64,000 bases of DNA from Citrobacter telavivensis (GCA_009363175.1 CP045205.1:5084001-5148000); one strand, 5' to 3'; counted from the first letter of the stretch, positions 25,743 through 34,467 are shown. Notes: a model not told the origin generated them from the sequence alone. A program made the numbers and translations.

Positions 25743-26246
25743 TCAAACTTCGTCGGGATTGATCCACGGGCGCTGATACTCAGGCCACACCAGCGCTACC
25801 AGTGACGGATACGCCTCGACGCTAAACTCCCGGAAACACTGGCGTAAGTTGAGTACGTCGAGATCGGAATGGGGAACTTTTTCACCGTTGAGACAGCGCT
25901 TTTTTATCGTGTCGTAGTATTTATACACCGCTGAATTGAGATCGCTGCAACGCCGTTGGGCATCAAACAGTCCTGGGGTGTCATTCAACTGCGCCATCGT
26001 CATGCGTTTTATCGTTGCGTGAAGGAAATCAATATATTCGTGATTGACGCGCCAGTACCATATCGGTGTAATAGCATTCATCAACGTGGAAAAATGATCC
26101 TCTCCCTCTTCTTTGGTCAGAGGTGTTGATTGAGTCGCAGAGGCCAGTTCTTCAGCGTTGCGCGGTTTATTAAACTCACGCATTAATAAAAGCACGCCGC
26201 CGGTCAGCAATAACAAGGTAATGACAGAATAAAAAATACTGTTCAT
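25743..26246 (-). CDS. Uncharacterised membrane-anchored protein
   Basis: 167 residues. One N-terminal membrane helix (FYSVITLLLLTGGVLLL) is followed by a soluble part of about 140 residues, rich in aromatic and charged residues (PIWYWRVNHEYIDFLHATIKRM, FREFSVEAYPSLVALVWPEYQRPW). The N-in or N-out topology is not clear. It is divergent from a two-gene unit and occupies, with it, the place of yghA in E. coli. I do not recognise the family. Confidence 0.7.
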   Translation of the reverse strand: MNSIFYSVITLLLLTGGVLLLMREFNKPRNAEELASATQSTPLTKEEGEDHFSTLMNAITPIWYWRVNHEYIDFLHATIKRMTMAQLNDTPGLFDAQRRCSDLNSAVYKYYDTIKKRCLNGEKVPHSDLDVLNLRQCFREFSVEAYPSLVALVWPEYQRPWINPDEV

Positions 26247-26350
26247 AGCATGACTCCATTTTTTTTGATTCTAAAATTACCCCATGTTATTGTCAACGCG
26301 ACCTGCCAAATAAAAACAACTATACTTTTGATATTAAAGGAAATTGCGAC

Positions 26351-26758
26351 ATGCTTCCTGAGCACCTTGTGCCACCGCGTTTTCATCTGTCACCCGCAGG
26401 TCAGGCGGAAGGAACAGCAGAAAACGATGAGAATTTAACTCAGAGCAAAACAACCCTCAGCGATTATGAAGCCGATATCTTAATTAGCGCAACGCCCACA
26501 GGGCAATCTAAAAATATTCTGCTCGAAGAACGCGATCGTCATTTTAAAGAACGCCTTGAGCGGGTGGCAAAAATTGAGACTTTCGCTCGGGTTATTAATG
26601 CGTTACAGGCTGAAGGCGATATTGACGCCCAGACCTTAAGTAAAATAATCGCTGAAATGACCGCGCATATAAATGAAAATGGTAATGAAATTTGGCTTAA
26701 TTTAATTACCCGGGAGAAAGACTCGCCCCTTTTCTATTCTCTGGATGACGAACAATGA
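26351..26758 (+). CDS. Uncharacterised small soluble protein, first of a coupled pair
   Basis: 135 residues, acidic, with no signal or membrane helix. The N-terminal 50 residues look disordered (AEGTAENDENLTQSKTT). The rest is predicted helical (EERDRHFKERLERVAKIETFARVINALQAEG). AAAGGAAA lies 9 nt before the ATG. The stop overlaps the next start by 4 bp (ATGA). No family recognised. Confidence 0.7.
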   Translation: MLPEHLVPPRFHLSPAGQAEGTAENDENLTQSKTTLSDYEADILISATPTGQSKNILLEERDRHFKERLERVAKIETFARVINALQAEGDIDAQTLSKIIAEMTAHINENGNEIWLNLITREKDSPLFYSLDDEQ

Positions 26759-27189
26759 TTAAAGATGTTGAAGATAATAATGTCTATTTGGCCCTGGATG
26801 ATAATAAAAGCGATCAATTTATCTTAAAGCAGAATATTGCCGCGCTTATCGCCAATAAAAATGCCGTCCTCGAAAGTGTGGCGCAAGAAGTGACGTCCAT
26901 CCCGGCGGCGCTGGTTCGTCTGAAATGGCAAAACCGACGGGAAATTTACGCGCTTCAGGTGAAGGAAGAGATTTATGGCGCGGCGATCAACGCCATTATC
27001 AGACAGACCCCGGAGCTGCATGACAAAATCATGGCGCGGCTGGAGAGCACCTGGCAGTATTTGTTGGCTCGGGAGACGGCCACGCTGCGACTGACGCGCA
27101 AACTTGCCGACGGGAACTACCGCACGATCGCGATCACCACCGTCGCGCTCAATGAACGCCTGGTACAGACCCGGAGCGACAGGCAATAA
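26755..27189 (+). CDS. Uncharacterised small soluble protein, second of a coupled pair
   Basis: 144 residues, no signal peptide. It is translationally coupled to the gene before it, so the two products probably act together. Segments such as LKWQNRREIYALQVKEEIYGAAINAI and LESTWQYLLARETATLRLTRKL suggest an alpha/beta protein with long helices. A hairpin terminator follows the stop. Function unknown. Confidence 0.7.
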   Translation: MIKDVEDNNVYLALDDNKSDQFILKQNIAALIANKNAVLESVAQEVTSIPAALVRLKWQNRREIYALQVKEEIYGAAINAIIRQTPELHDKIMARLESTWQYLLARETATLRLTRKLADGNYRTIAITTVALNERLVQTRSDRQ

Positions 27190-27193
27190 AAAA

Positions 27194-27224
27194 GCCGGGT
27201 AGCAATAACGCCTTACCCGACCTT
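27194..27224. terminator. Bidirectional terminator between a small-gene pair and exbD
   Basis: CGGGTA (27196-27201) pairs with TACCCG (27214-27219). It is preceded by AAAAAA and followed by CCTTTT, so it can work on both strands for the convergent genes. Confidence 0.7.
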
Positions 27225-27253
27225 TTCTCTCATCGTGCCCGGGGCGACAACGA

Positions 27254-27679
27254 TTATTTCGCTTTCGCGACCTCTTCGCCGACCAGGCCAATCTTCAGAT
27301 ACCCCGCCTGATGCAGCGTGTCCATCACCTTCATCAGGGTCTCATAGTCGACGGTTTTATCCGCGCGGAAGAAGATCGTGGTGTCTTTCTTCCCTTCAGT
27401 CAGTGCCGTCAGTTCTGCCACCATGGTCTCGTCCGTCACCGGATCGTTACCAATAAACATGCTGTTGTCCGCTTTGACCGACAGGTAAACGGGTTTTTCC
27501 GGGCGCGGTTGTGGCGTACTGGAGGAAGCAGGCAGGTTTACCTTCACATCCACCGTTGCCAACGGCGCGGCCACCATAAAGATGATCAGCAGTACCAGCA
27601 TGACGTCGATAAACGGCGTCACGTTGATTTCATGCATTTCACCGTTATCGTCCAGATTTTCATTAAGACGCATTGCCAT
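27254..27679 (-). CDS. exbD: TonB energy-transducing subunit ExbD
   Basis: 141 residues, the E. coli length. One N-terminal membrane helix with the essential Asp25 (NVTPFIDVMLVLLIIFMV) is followed by a periplasmic domain. With ExbB it converts proton flow into TonB motion for iron-siderophore and B12 uptake. It starts 6 bp after exbB. Confidence 0.98.
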   Translation of the reverse strand: MAMRLNENLDDNGEMHEINVTPFIDVMLVLLIIFMVAAPLATVDVKVNLPASSSTPQPRPEKPVYLSVKADNSMFIGNDPVTDETMVAELTALTEGKKDTTIFFRADKTVDYETLMKVMDTLHQAGYLKIGLVGEEVAKAK

Positions 27680-27685
27680 GAAACA

Positions 27686-28420
27686 TTACCCTACACGTAA
27701 TTTCTGCGCGGTGCGTACCGGATGAGCGGATGCGCTTGCATCCAGATCCAGGTCGCGACTTTGCAGTAACAGCACCTGTGCTGCCACATCGCCCAGCATC
27801 GCTTTAAGACCGCCAATCTGACGGGCAAAGATATTATAGATAACCACGGCTGGGATGGCGGCAACCAGACCGATGGCCGTCGCCAGCAGTGCTTCTGCGA
27901 TACCCGGCGCTACGACGGCGAGGTTAGTGGTCTGCGTTTGCGCAATCCCGATGAAGCTATTCATGATGCCCCAGACCGTACCGAACAAACCGACAAACGG
28001 TGAAATCGCCCCGATGGTCGCCAGGTAGCCATTTCCGCGCCCCATATGACGTCCCACCGCCGCAACGCGACGCTCCAGACGAAAACCAGTACGCTCTTTA
28101 ATCCCTTCGTTGTCTTCACTGCCCTGAGACAGTTCCAGTTCGTTCTGCGCTTCATTGAGCAATTGGACGCTTAAGCTTTTAGCGCCAAAGTTTGCAGCGA
28201 TATCGCTTGCCTGATCCAGAGAGCGGGCTTCCGCCAACAGTTGCTGTTCGCGCTTAAGCCGACGCTTCTGAGAGAAGAACTCAACACTCTTACTGAAGAA
28301 GATAGCCCAGGTGACCACTGACGCCAGAATCAGACCAATCATCACGCACTTAACCACGATGTCGGCGTGCTGATACATACCCCAGACGGAAAGATCCGTC
28401 TGCATCAAATTATTACCCAC
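27686..28420 (-). CDS. exbB: TonB energy-transducing subunit ExbB
   Basis: 244 residues, starting MGNNLMQTDLSVWGMYQHAD as in E. coli. It has three membrane helices with the conserved LFGTVWGIMNSF and ATAIGLVAAIPAVV. It forms the pentameric channel around ExbD. It is the first gene of exbBD, behind a Fur box. Confidence 0.98.
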   Translation of the reverse strand: MGNNLMQTDLSVWGMYQHADIVVKCVMIGLILASVVTWAIFFSKSVEFFSQKRRLKREQQLLAEARSLDQASDIAANFGAKSLSVQLLNEAQNELELSQGSEDNEGIKERTGFRLERRVAAVGRHMGRGNGYLATIGAISPFVGLFGTVWGIMNSFIGIAQTQTTNLAVVAPGIAEALLATAIGLVAAIPAVVIYNIFARQIGGLKAMLGDVAAQVLLLQSRDLDLDASASAHPVRTAQKLRVG

Positions 28421-28481
28421 TCTGTATCTCCAGGACGCAAATCACAAATTCTGAGCGTAATAATATCAAAACGACGTCGAA

Positions 28482-28502
28482 TTGATAGTCGTTCTCATTA
28501 CT
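28482..28502 (-). promoter_or_regulatory. Fur box upstream of exbBD
   Basis: On the minus strand GTAATGAGAACGACTATCAA resembles the 19-bp Fur consensus (GATAATGATAATCATTATC). It lies about 60 bp before exbB, where iron repression is known in E. coli. Confidence 0.7.
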
Positions 28503-28635
28503 ATTTACATAGTGCCGCACCTTTGGTTTCTTTTCCTTGCGCTTACGCAGTAAAACGTTACGGGAGGGAATTTTAAGAAAATATTGTGCTTTATCCTGTT
28601 CCCCGGGATGCGCATTTTGCCATTCGTGGTAGTTT

Positions 28636-28651
28636 AGACATCCAGACGTAT
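28636..28651 (+). promoter_or_regulatory. Tandem MetJ (met) boxes before metC
   Basis: Two adjacent 8-bp units, AGACATCC and AGACGTAT, match the AGACGTCT met box. They end 18 bp before the metC start, consistent with MetJ-SAM repression. Confidence 0.8.
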
Positions 28652-28669
28652 AAAAACAGGAAACACAAC

Positions 28670-29857
28670 ATGGCAGATAAGCAACTGGACACCAAACTGG
28701 TCGGTGCAGGACGCAGTAAAAAATACACGCTGGGTTCGGTGAATAGTGTGATTCAACGCGCTTCTTCGCTGGTTTTTGAAACGGTCGAAGCCAAAAAGCA
28801 CGCCACCCGCAACCGCGCCAACGGCGAACTCTTTTACGGACGCCGCGGCACGTTGACCCATTTCTCGCTGCAGGAAGCGATGTGCGAGCTTGAAGGCGGT
28901 GCCGGCTGCGCGCTCTTCCCCTGCGGCGCTGCGGCTGTCGCCAACACCATTCTGGCCTTTGTCGAACAGGGCGACCATGTGCTGATGACTAACACAGCCT
29001 ATGAGCCGAGCCAGGATTTCTGCACCAAAATCCTCGGCAAGCTGGGGGTGACCACCGGCTGGTTCGATCCGTTGGTCGGCGCTGACATTGTTAAGCATCT
29101 TCAACCCAACACCAAAGTCGTTTTCCTCGAGTCTCCGGGTTCCGTCACCATGGAAGTCCACGACGTACCGGCGATTGTCGCCGCCGTCAGACGCGTTGCG
29201 CCAGACGCCATCATTATGATCGACAACACCTGGGCTGCGGGCGTGCTGTTTAAAGCCCTCGATTTCGGCATTGATATCTCGATTCAGGCCGGGACCAAGT
29301 ACCTGATTGGTCACTCCGACGCAATGGTTGGTACTGCCGTTTCGAACGCCCGCTGCTGGGATCGGTTGCGTGAGAATGCCTATCTGATGGGGCAAATGGT
29401 CGATGCGGATACGGCCTATATGACCAGCCGCGGGCTGCGTACCCTGGGTGTGCGCCTGCGTCAGCATCACGAAAGCAGTCTGAAGGTTGCCGAATGGCTG
29501 GCTGCCCATCCGCAGGTCGCACGAGTGAATCATCCGGCATTGCCGGGCAGTAAAGGACACGAATTCTGGAAACGTGACTTTACGGGGAGCAGCGGTCTGT
29601 TCTCATTTGTGCTGAATAAAAAGCTCAATAATGACGAGCTGTCCGCTTATCTGGATCACTTCAGCCTGTTCAGCATGGCCTATTCGTGGGGCGGGTTTGA
29701 GTCGCTGATTCTGGCCAATCAGCCTGAACAGATTGCGGAAATTCGCCCGGAAGGGGGCGTGGATTTCAGCGGCACGCTGATTCGTCTCCACATTGGTTTA
29801 GAAAATGTTGACGATCTGATTGCAGATTTAGCCGCCGGATTTTCTCGCCTCGTGTAA
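28670..29857 (+). CDS. metC: Cystathionine beta-lyase
   Basis: 395 residues from the ATG at 28670 (MADKQLDTKLVGAGRSKKYT), the E. coli length. The longer upstream frame would run through the MetJ boxes and is rejected. It is a PLP enzyme of the Cys/Met metabolism family, with the lysine in SIQAGTKYLIGHSDAM and the YGRRGTLTHFSL motif. It splits cystathionine to homocysteine, pyruvate and ammonia in methionine synthesis. Confidence 0.97.
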   Translation: MADKQLDTKLVGAGRSKKYTLGSVNSVIQRASSLVFETVEAKKHATRNRANGELFYGRRGTLTHFSLQEAMCELEGGAGCALFPCGAAAVANTILAFVEQGDHVLMTNTAYEPSQDFCTKILGKLGVTTGWFDPLVGADIVKHLQPNTKVVFLESPGSVTMEVHDVPAIVAAVRRVAPDAIIMIDNTWAAGVLFKALDFGIDISIQAGTKYLIGHSDAMVGTAVSNARCWDRLRENAYLMGQMVDADTAYMTSRGLRTLGVRLRQHHESSLKVAEWLAAHPQVARVNHPALPGSKGHEFWKRDFTGSSGLFSFVLNKKLNNDELSAYLDHFSLFSMAYSWGGFESLILANQPEQIAEIRPEGGVDFSGTLIRLHIGLENVDDLIADLAAGFSRLV

Positions 29858-29996
29858 AATTGACGCTAATGGACAGCTATGCAGACACGTCGAGCGAAAT
29901 TGTCTGCATTTGTTGCGCCCGGGATCAAGTCATCCGGGCCCGTTCAGGAGTACAATAGGGTCATTAAGGCGTAAACGCTGTTCCACAGGAAAGTCC

Positions 29997-30656
29997 ATGG
30001 CTGTCATTCAAGATATTATCGCTGCGCTCTGGCAACATGATTTTGCCGCGCTGGCGGACCCACATGTTGTTAGCGTCGTCTACTTTGTGATGTTCGCCAC
30101 GCTGTTTTTAGAGAATGGCCTGTTACCGGCCTCATTTTTACCCGGTGATAGCCTCCTGCTATTAGCGGGCGCATTAGTCGCGCAGGGCGTCATGAGCTTT
30201 GTCCCTACTCTGGTGATCCTGACGACGGCGGCCAGCCTCGGTTGTTGGCTTAGCTATATTCAGGGACGCTGGCTGGGCAATACTCGAACGGTAAAAGGCT
30301 GGCTGGCGCAACTTCCGGCGAAATACCACCAGCGCGCGACCTGCATGTTTGACCGCCACGGTCTGCTGGCACTGCTGGCGGGACGCTTTCTGGCGTTCGT
30401 ACGGACCCTGCTGCCAACCATGGCGGGGATTTCCGGCCTCTCTAACCGCCGTTTCCAGTTCTTCAACTGGCTGAGCGGTCTGCTGTGGGTCGGCGTGGTC
30501 ACCAGCTTTGGCTATGCCCTCAGCATGATCCCGTTTGTGAAGCGCCATGAAGATCAGGTTATGACCTTCCTGATGATCCTGCCACTCTTCCTGCTGGCGG
30601 CGGGTTTGATCGGCACGGTTGTGGTCGTTATCAAGAAGAAATACTGTAGCGCCTGA
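29997..30656 (+). CDS. yghB: DedA-family membrane protein YghB
   Basis: 219 residues from the ATG at 29997. DedA/SNARE-associated family with FLENGLLPASFLPGDSLLLLAGALVAQG and GRFLAFVRTLLPTMAGISGL. It is redundant with YqjA in E. coli for cell division, membrane potential and undecaprenyl-phosphate or lipid translocation. AGGAAAGTCC precedes the start. Confidence 0.96.
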   Translation: MAVIQDIIAALWQHDFAALADPHVVSVVYFVMFATLFLENGLLPASFLPGDSLLLLAGALVAQGVMSFVPTLVILTTAASLGCWLSYIQGRWLGNTRTVKGWLAQLPAKYHQRATCMFDRHGLLALLAGRFLAFVRTLLPTMAGISGLSNRRFQFFNWLSGLLWVGVVTSFGYALSMIPFVKRHEDQVMTFLMILPLFLLAAGLIGTVVVVIKKKYCSA

Positions 30657-30666
30657 TAGGTTGATT

Positions 30667-30697
30667 GCCGGATAGCGCTCTGCTTATCCGGCCTGCG
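30667..30697. repeat. REP element
   Basis: GCCGGATAGCGCTCTGC followed by TTATCCGGCCTGCG is a typical REP hairpin, between the convergent ends of yghB and yqhC. Confidence 0.8.
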
Positions 30698-30704
30698 CCG
30701 TCCG

Positions 30705-31604
30705 TCAACTCCCCTGCATGGTGCGGATCCGCGCCGCATCCTCTCCCGGCGTCACGCCGAAATAGCGCTTAAATTCGCGACTGAATTGCGACGCACTTTC
30801 ATAACCCACCCGCATTGCCGCCGCACTGGCCTTCATGCCGTCGTGAATCATCATCATCCGCGCCTTATGTAACCGATACGTTTTCAGGTACTGCAACGGC
30901 GATGTGCTGGTGACTGACTTAAAATTATGGTGGAACGCAGAGACGCTCATGTTGGCTTCTGCCGCCAGTTGCTCGACGTTGAGGTTTTCGGTGTACTTAT
31001 TTTCAATACGCTTGAGCACGCGGCTAATCAGGCTGAAGTGGGTCTGACGGCTCACCAGCGCCAGCAGTGCGCCACCGCGTGGCCCGGTCAGAACGTGATA
31101 GAGGATCTCGCGGATAATCTGTTTACCGAGAATTCGCGCGTCCAGCGGTCTCTCCATGACGTCGAGCAGACGTTCTGCCGCGCAGAGGATCTCCTCAGAG
31201 AGCGTCGCGGAGTTGATCCCGCTTGCCGCCATCGACGGCTGAAAGCGTTCGTCTTCGCCGATGTCCATCAGCAGTTCCTGCAATTGCAGAATATCGACAT
31301 TGATGCGAAATCCGGCGAGCGGCACGTCAGGTGTCGCATAGGTTTCACATTCGAAGGGTAAAGGTACTGTCAGCAGCAGGTATTCATTGGCGTCGTAACG
31401 GAAAACCCGCTCATTGATGTAACCGATTTTATGACCTGAAAAGAGAAATATGATGCCGGGATCGTACATGACGGGTGTACGTAAACCCGGTTCAGTACCA
31501 TACAGCAGACGGATGTCTGGCAGCAGTTCACCGGGCTTATGTTCATTGTTTTTCAACTGCTTAACTTTATCCGTCAGCAGTAAACAGATCTCTTCGCGGT
31601 TCAT
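30705..31604 (-). CDS. yqhC: AraC-family activator of yqhD-dkgA
   Basis: 299 residues from the ATG at 31604 (MNREEICLLLTDKVKQ). An in-frame TTG at 31622 would add 6. The N-terminal sensor domain has PDIRLLYGTEPG and RVFRYDANEYLLLTVPLPFECET. The two C-terminal HTH motifs are NVEQLAAEANMSVSAFHHNFKS and ASAAAMRVGYESASQFSREF. In E. coli it senses electrophilic aldehydes such as furfural and glyoxal and activates yqhD and dkgA. Here its first target is frameshifted. Confidence 0.95.
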   Translation of the reverse strand: MNREEICLLLTDKVKQLKNNEHKPGELLPDIRLLYGTEPGLRTPVMYDPGIIFLFSGHKIGYINERVFRYDANEYLLLTVPLPFECETYATPDVPLAGFRINVDILQLQELLMDIGEDERFQPSMAASGINSATLSEEILCAAERLLDVMERPLDARILGKQIIREILYHVLTGPRGGALLALVSRQTHFSLISRVLKRIENKYTENLNVEQLAAEANMSVSAFHHNFKSVTSTSPLQYLKTYRLHKARMMMIHDGMKASAAAMRVGYESASQFSREFKRYFGVTPGEDAARIRTMQGS

Positions 31605-31660
31605 GGCAGAAATTTTTCTCAACGTATGACGACGCCTTGATTGTGCGCAAGTTTATCGTT

Positions 31661-31682
31661 TTTCTCCAGCACTCTGGAGAAA
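31661..31682. promoter_or_regulatory. Perfect inverted repeat between yqhC and yqhD
   Basis: TTTCTCCAG-CACT-CTGGAGAAA, 9-bp perfect arms, lies 57 bp from yqhC and 117 bp from yqhD. It is a candidate operator for YqhC or another regulator. Placement between a regulator and its divergent target supports this; direct evidence is lacking. Confidence 0.45.
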
Positions 31683-31798
31683 TGGGCAAGACATTGGCAG
31701 AAATGAGCATTGAGAGGATAGCCGCGCACGACCACAATGTTCTCCATCCGGCAGACCCCGCCTGCCCTCTTTTTTTTACCCACATAAGGGAACGAGCA

Positions 31799-32963
31799 AT
31801 GAACAACTTTAATCTGCATACCCCGACTCGCATTCTGTTTGGTAAAGGTGCGATTGCTGAACTGCGCGCACAAATCCCTCAGGACGCACGCGTGCTGATC
31901 ACTTATGGCGGCGGCAGCGTGAAAAAAACCGGCGTGCTGGCGCAGGTACAGGACGCACTGAAAGGTCTGGACGTTCGTGAATTTGGCGGCATCGAACCTA
32001 ACCCGTCCGTATGAAACACTGATGAACGCCGTAAAAATCGCCCGTGAAGAGAACGTAACCTTCCTGCTGGCCGTCGGCGGTGGTTCGGTCCTTGATGGCA
32101 CGAAATTTATCGCCGCTGCCGCTCACTATGCGGATGGCGTTGACCCGTGGCACATCCTGCAGACCAGCGGTAGCGACATCAAAAGCGCAATCCCGATGGG
32201 GTCCGTGTTAACGCTGCCGGCAACCGGTTCTGAGTCCAATAAAGGCGCGGTCATCTCGCGTAAAACCACGGGCGACAAGCAGGCCTTCCATTCCGCACAT
32301 GTGCAGCCGGTCTTTGCGGTACTGGATCCGGTTTACACCTACACCCTGCCGCCGCGTCAGGTGGCCAACGGCGTGGTTGATGCATTTGTGCATACCGTTG
32401 AGCAGTACGTTACGTATCCGGTTGATGCAAAAATTCAGGATCGCTTCGCGGAAGGCATTCTGCTGACCCTGATCGAAGACGGTCCGAAAGCGCTGAAAGA
32501 TCCGGAAAACTACGATGTTCGCGCGAACGTGATGTGGGCAGCGACTCAGGCGCTGAACGGCCTGATTGGCGCGGGTGTGCCGCAGGATTGGGCAACCCAT
32601 ATGCTGGGCCACGAACTGACGGCGATGCACGGTCTGGATCACGCCCAGACGCTGGCGGTGGTTCTGCCTGCATTGTGGAATGAAAAACGCGATACCAAAC
32701 GTGGCAAACTGCTGCAATATGCTGAGCGCGTATGGAACATCACCGACGGTTCTGACGATGAGCGTATTGATGCAGCAATTGCAGCCACCCGTAATTTCTT
32801 CGAGCAACTGGGCGTTCCGACTCGCCTGTCAGGCTACGGCCTTGACGGCAGTTCTATCCCGGCCCTGCTGGCGAAACTGGAAGAACACGGCATGACGCAA
32901 CTGGGTGAACATAAAGACATAACCCTGGATGTCAGCCGCCGCATTTACGAGGCAGCCCGCTAA
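31799..32963 (+). pseudogene. yqhD: Alcohol/aldehyde dehydrogenase YqhD, broken by a one-base insertion
   Basis: The region encodes a full 387-residue YqhD, but the frame shifts at 32006-32008. CCG-TCC-GTA-TGA occurs where CCG-TCG-TAT-GAA is expected, one extra C. The 5' frame gives 71 residues (MNNFNLHTPTRILFGKGAIA to EPNPSV) and stops at 32014. The rest continues in the next frame with YETLMNAVK, the NADPH motif GGGSVLDGTKF and the zinc-ligand region (ANGVVDAFVHTVEQY, HELTAMHGLDHAQ). The intact enzyme reduces aldehydes with NADPH. Either the strain lost YqhD or this is a sequencing error. dkgA downstream is intact. Confidence 0.92.
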
Positions 32964-33021
32964 GCTTTTTTCACCTCTGGCTTTCGTTTTTGGGCATTTC
33001 GTCCAGACTTAAGTCACCCTA

Positions 33022-33048
33022 CATCACCGGAGCGCCCCTCCGGTGATG
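33022..33048 (+). other. Strong hairpin before the dkgA ribosome site
   Basis: CATCACCGGAG (33022-33032) pairs perfectly with CTCCGGTGATG (33038-33048), 11 bp around a 5-nt loop. It ends 19 bp before the dkgA ATG and just upstream of AAGGAGG. There is no T run, so it is not a classical terminator. It may protect or insulate the dkgA message from the yqhD message. Confidence 0.55.
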
Positions 33049-33067
33049 AGCACATGAAGGAGGAAAA

Positions 33068-33895
33068 ATGGCAAACCAAACCGTAATTAAGCTTCAGGAT
33101 GGCAACGTAATGCCCCAACTGGGGTTAGGCGTATGGAAAGCCGGTAACGACGAGGTCGTCTCCGCCATTCATAAAGCACTGGACGTCGGCTATCGGTCCA
33201 TAGACACCGCCGCCGCATACAAAAATGAAGACGGCGTCGGCAAAGCGTTAGCCAGCGCAGGTCTCCCCCGCGATGAGTTATTCATCACCAGCAAGCTGTG
33301 GAATGACGATCAGAAACGCCCCCGCGAAGCGTTGATGGAGAGTCTGGAAAAACTCCAGCTCGATTATCTCGATCTGTATCTGATGCACTGGCCGGTTCCG
33401 GCAATCGATCACTATGTTGCCGCCTGGCAGGGCATGATCGAGCTGCAAAAAGAGGGGCTGATTAAGAGCATCGGCGTGTGTAACTTTCAGGTCAACCACC
33501 TCCAGCGACTGATTGACGAAACGGGCGTCACGCCGGTGATTAACCAGATAGAACTGCATCCGCTAATGCAACAGCGTCAGCTGCACGCGTGGAATGCGAC
33601 GCATAAAATCCAGACGGAATCCTGGAGCCCGCTGGCGCAGGGTGGCGAAGGCGTTTTCGATCAAAAAATCATTCGTTCCCTGGCGGATAAATACGGTAAA
33701 ACCCCGGCGCAGATAGTCATCCGCTGGCATCTGGATAACGGTCTGGTGGTTATCCCGAAATCCGTCACGCCGTCGCGTATCGCCGAGAACTTCGACGTCT
33801 GGGATTTCCGTCTCGACAAAGACGAACTGGGCGAGATTGCGAAACTCGATCAGGGCAAACGCCTGGGTCCCGACCCGGATCAGTTCGGCGGTTGA
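33068..33895 (+). CDS. dkgA: 2,5-diketo-D-gluconate/methylglyoxal reductase DkgA
   Basis: 275 residues, the E. coli length. Aldo-keto reductase AKR5C with YRSIDTAAAYKNEDGVGKAL (Asp and Tyr), FITSKLWNDDQ (Lys) and LYLMHWPVP (His), plus the NADPH-binding VIPKSVTPSRIAEN. It reduces methylglyoxal, furfural and 2,5-diketogluconate. AAGGAGG precedes the ATG. It is normally co-transcribed with yqhD; with yqhD broken, translation of dkgA should still start on its own site. Confidence 0.97.
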   Translation: MANQTVIKLQDGNVMPQLGLGVWKAGNDEVVSAIHKALDVGYRSIDTAAAYKNEDGVGKALASAGLPRDELFITSKLWNDDQKRPREALMESLEKLQLDYLDLYLMHWPVPAIDHYVAAWQGMIELQKEGLIKSIGVCNFQVNHLQRLIDETGVTPVINQIELHPLMQQRQLHAWNATHKIQTESWSPLAQGGEGVFDQKIIRSLADKYGKTPAQIVIRWHLDNGLVVIPKSVTPSRIAENFDVWDFRLDKDELGEIAKLDQGKRLGPDPDQFGG

Positions 33896-33909
33896 TTCCC
33901 TTCTTTCAG

Positions 33910-33931
33910 GCCCGGCTTAGCGTCGGGCTTT
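33910..33931 (+). terminator. Terminator of dkgA
   Basis: GCCCGGC (33910-33916) pairs with GTCGGGC (33922-33928), followed by TTTC. Confidence 0.65.
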
Positions 33932-33942
33932 CATGTTGTTCG

Positions 33943-34347
33943 CTACAGGCATGACACCTCGCCGGGTTTGTCCGGCAACGTACACGTCACGTTGAACTTT
34001 CTGCCCTCAAGCGCGTGCGGCCCGCCAAAAGCGCCGCCCAGATCGGTTTCATAGTCCTTGCCATTCGCACTCATGTGTAGTGCAGAGCGAAAATACCAGT
34101 CCACCGGGCCTATTGGCACAAAGAAGGTCCATTTATAGGCAGCCGGGAAGGTAAAACGTCCATCACCATCAGAGCGTGTCTGAACGGACTCCCCACTGCT
34201 CACCAGGGTCAGTTGCGCCCCCTGTACCGGTTTGCCGGTACTATCGACAAGCTGTCCTGCCACTTCAGGCTGTATCTGGTGATGTACCACGCAACCGCTT
34301 TGCAGCAGAGCGATTGCCATCACCCCTGCCATCATCCCTGCTTTCAT
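33943..34347 (-). CDS. Lipoprotein with an Ig-like/carboxypeptidase-regulatory-like domain
   Basis: 134 residues from the ATG at 34347, which has AGGAGACGGAG just before it. The longer frame upstream lacks such a site. The lipoprotein signal ends in the lipobox LQSGC (Cys18). The mature part has a beta-rich repeat: VAGQLVDSTGKPVQGAQLTLVSSGESVQTRSDGDGRFTF in substance, the pattern of CarboxypepD-reg folds. It occupies the place of yqhG-yqhH in E. coli but is not either of them. Function unknown; the residue after Cys is Val, which favours outer-membrane sorting. Confidence 0.75.
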   Translation of the reverse strand: MKAGMMAGVMAIALLQSGCVVHHQIQPEVAGQLVDSTGKPVQGAQLTLVSSGESVQTRSDGDGRFTFPAAYKWTFFVPIGPVDWYFRSALHMSANGKDYETDLGGAFGGPHALEGRKFNVTCTLPDKPGEVSCL

Positions 34348-34435
34348 CTCCGTCTCCTGATTCAGATACTGTTTGCCCGCTACAGATGAAAAAATGGCTG
34401 CATCAGCAGCCACATTTATCAAACGGTGTAACCGA

Positions 34436-34459
34436 CCCGGTAAGTTTGACGTTACCGGG
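34436..34459. terminator. Hairpin between ygiQ and the lipoprotein gene
   Basis: CCCGGTAA (34436-34443) pairs with TTACCGGG (34452-34459). It lies just after the ygiQ stop, and a short T-poor tail suggests weak termination. Confidence 0.5.
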
Positions 34460-34467
34460 CAATCGCA

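Noticed and set aside
28634..29560. Long minus-strand open frame (308 codons) opposite metC
   Set aside because: Antisense to the well-conserved metC and without a ribosome site or recognisable motif.
31799..32963. Programmed frameshift in yqhD
   Set aside because: No slippery heptamer, stimulatory structure or family precedent at 32006; a plain one-base insertion explains it.
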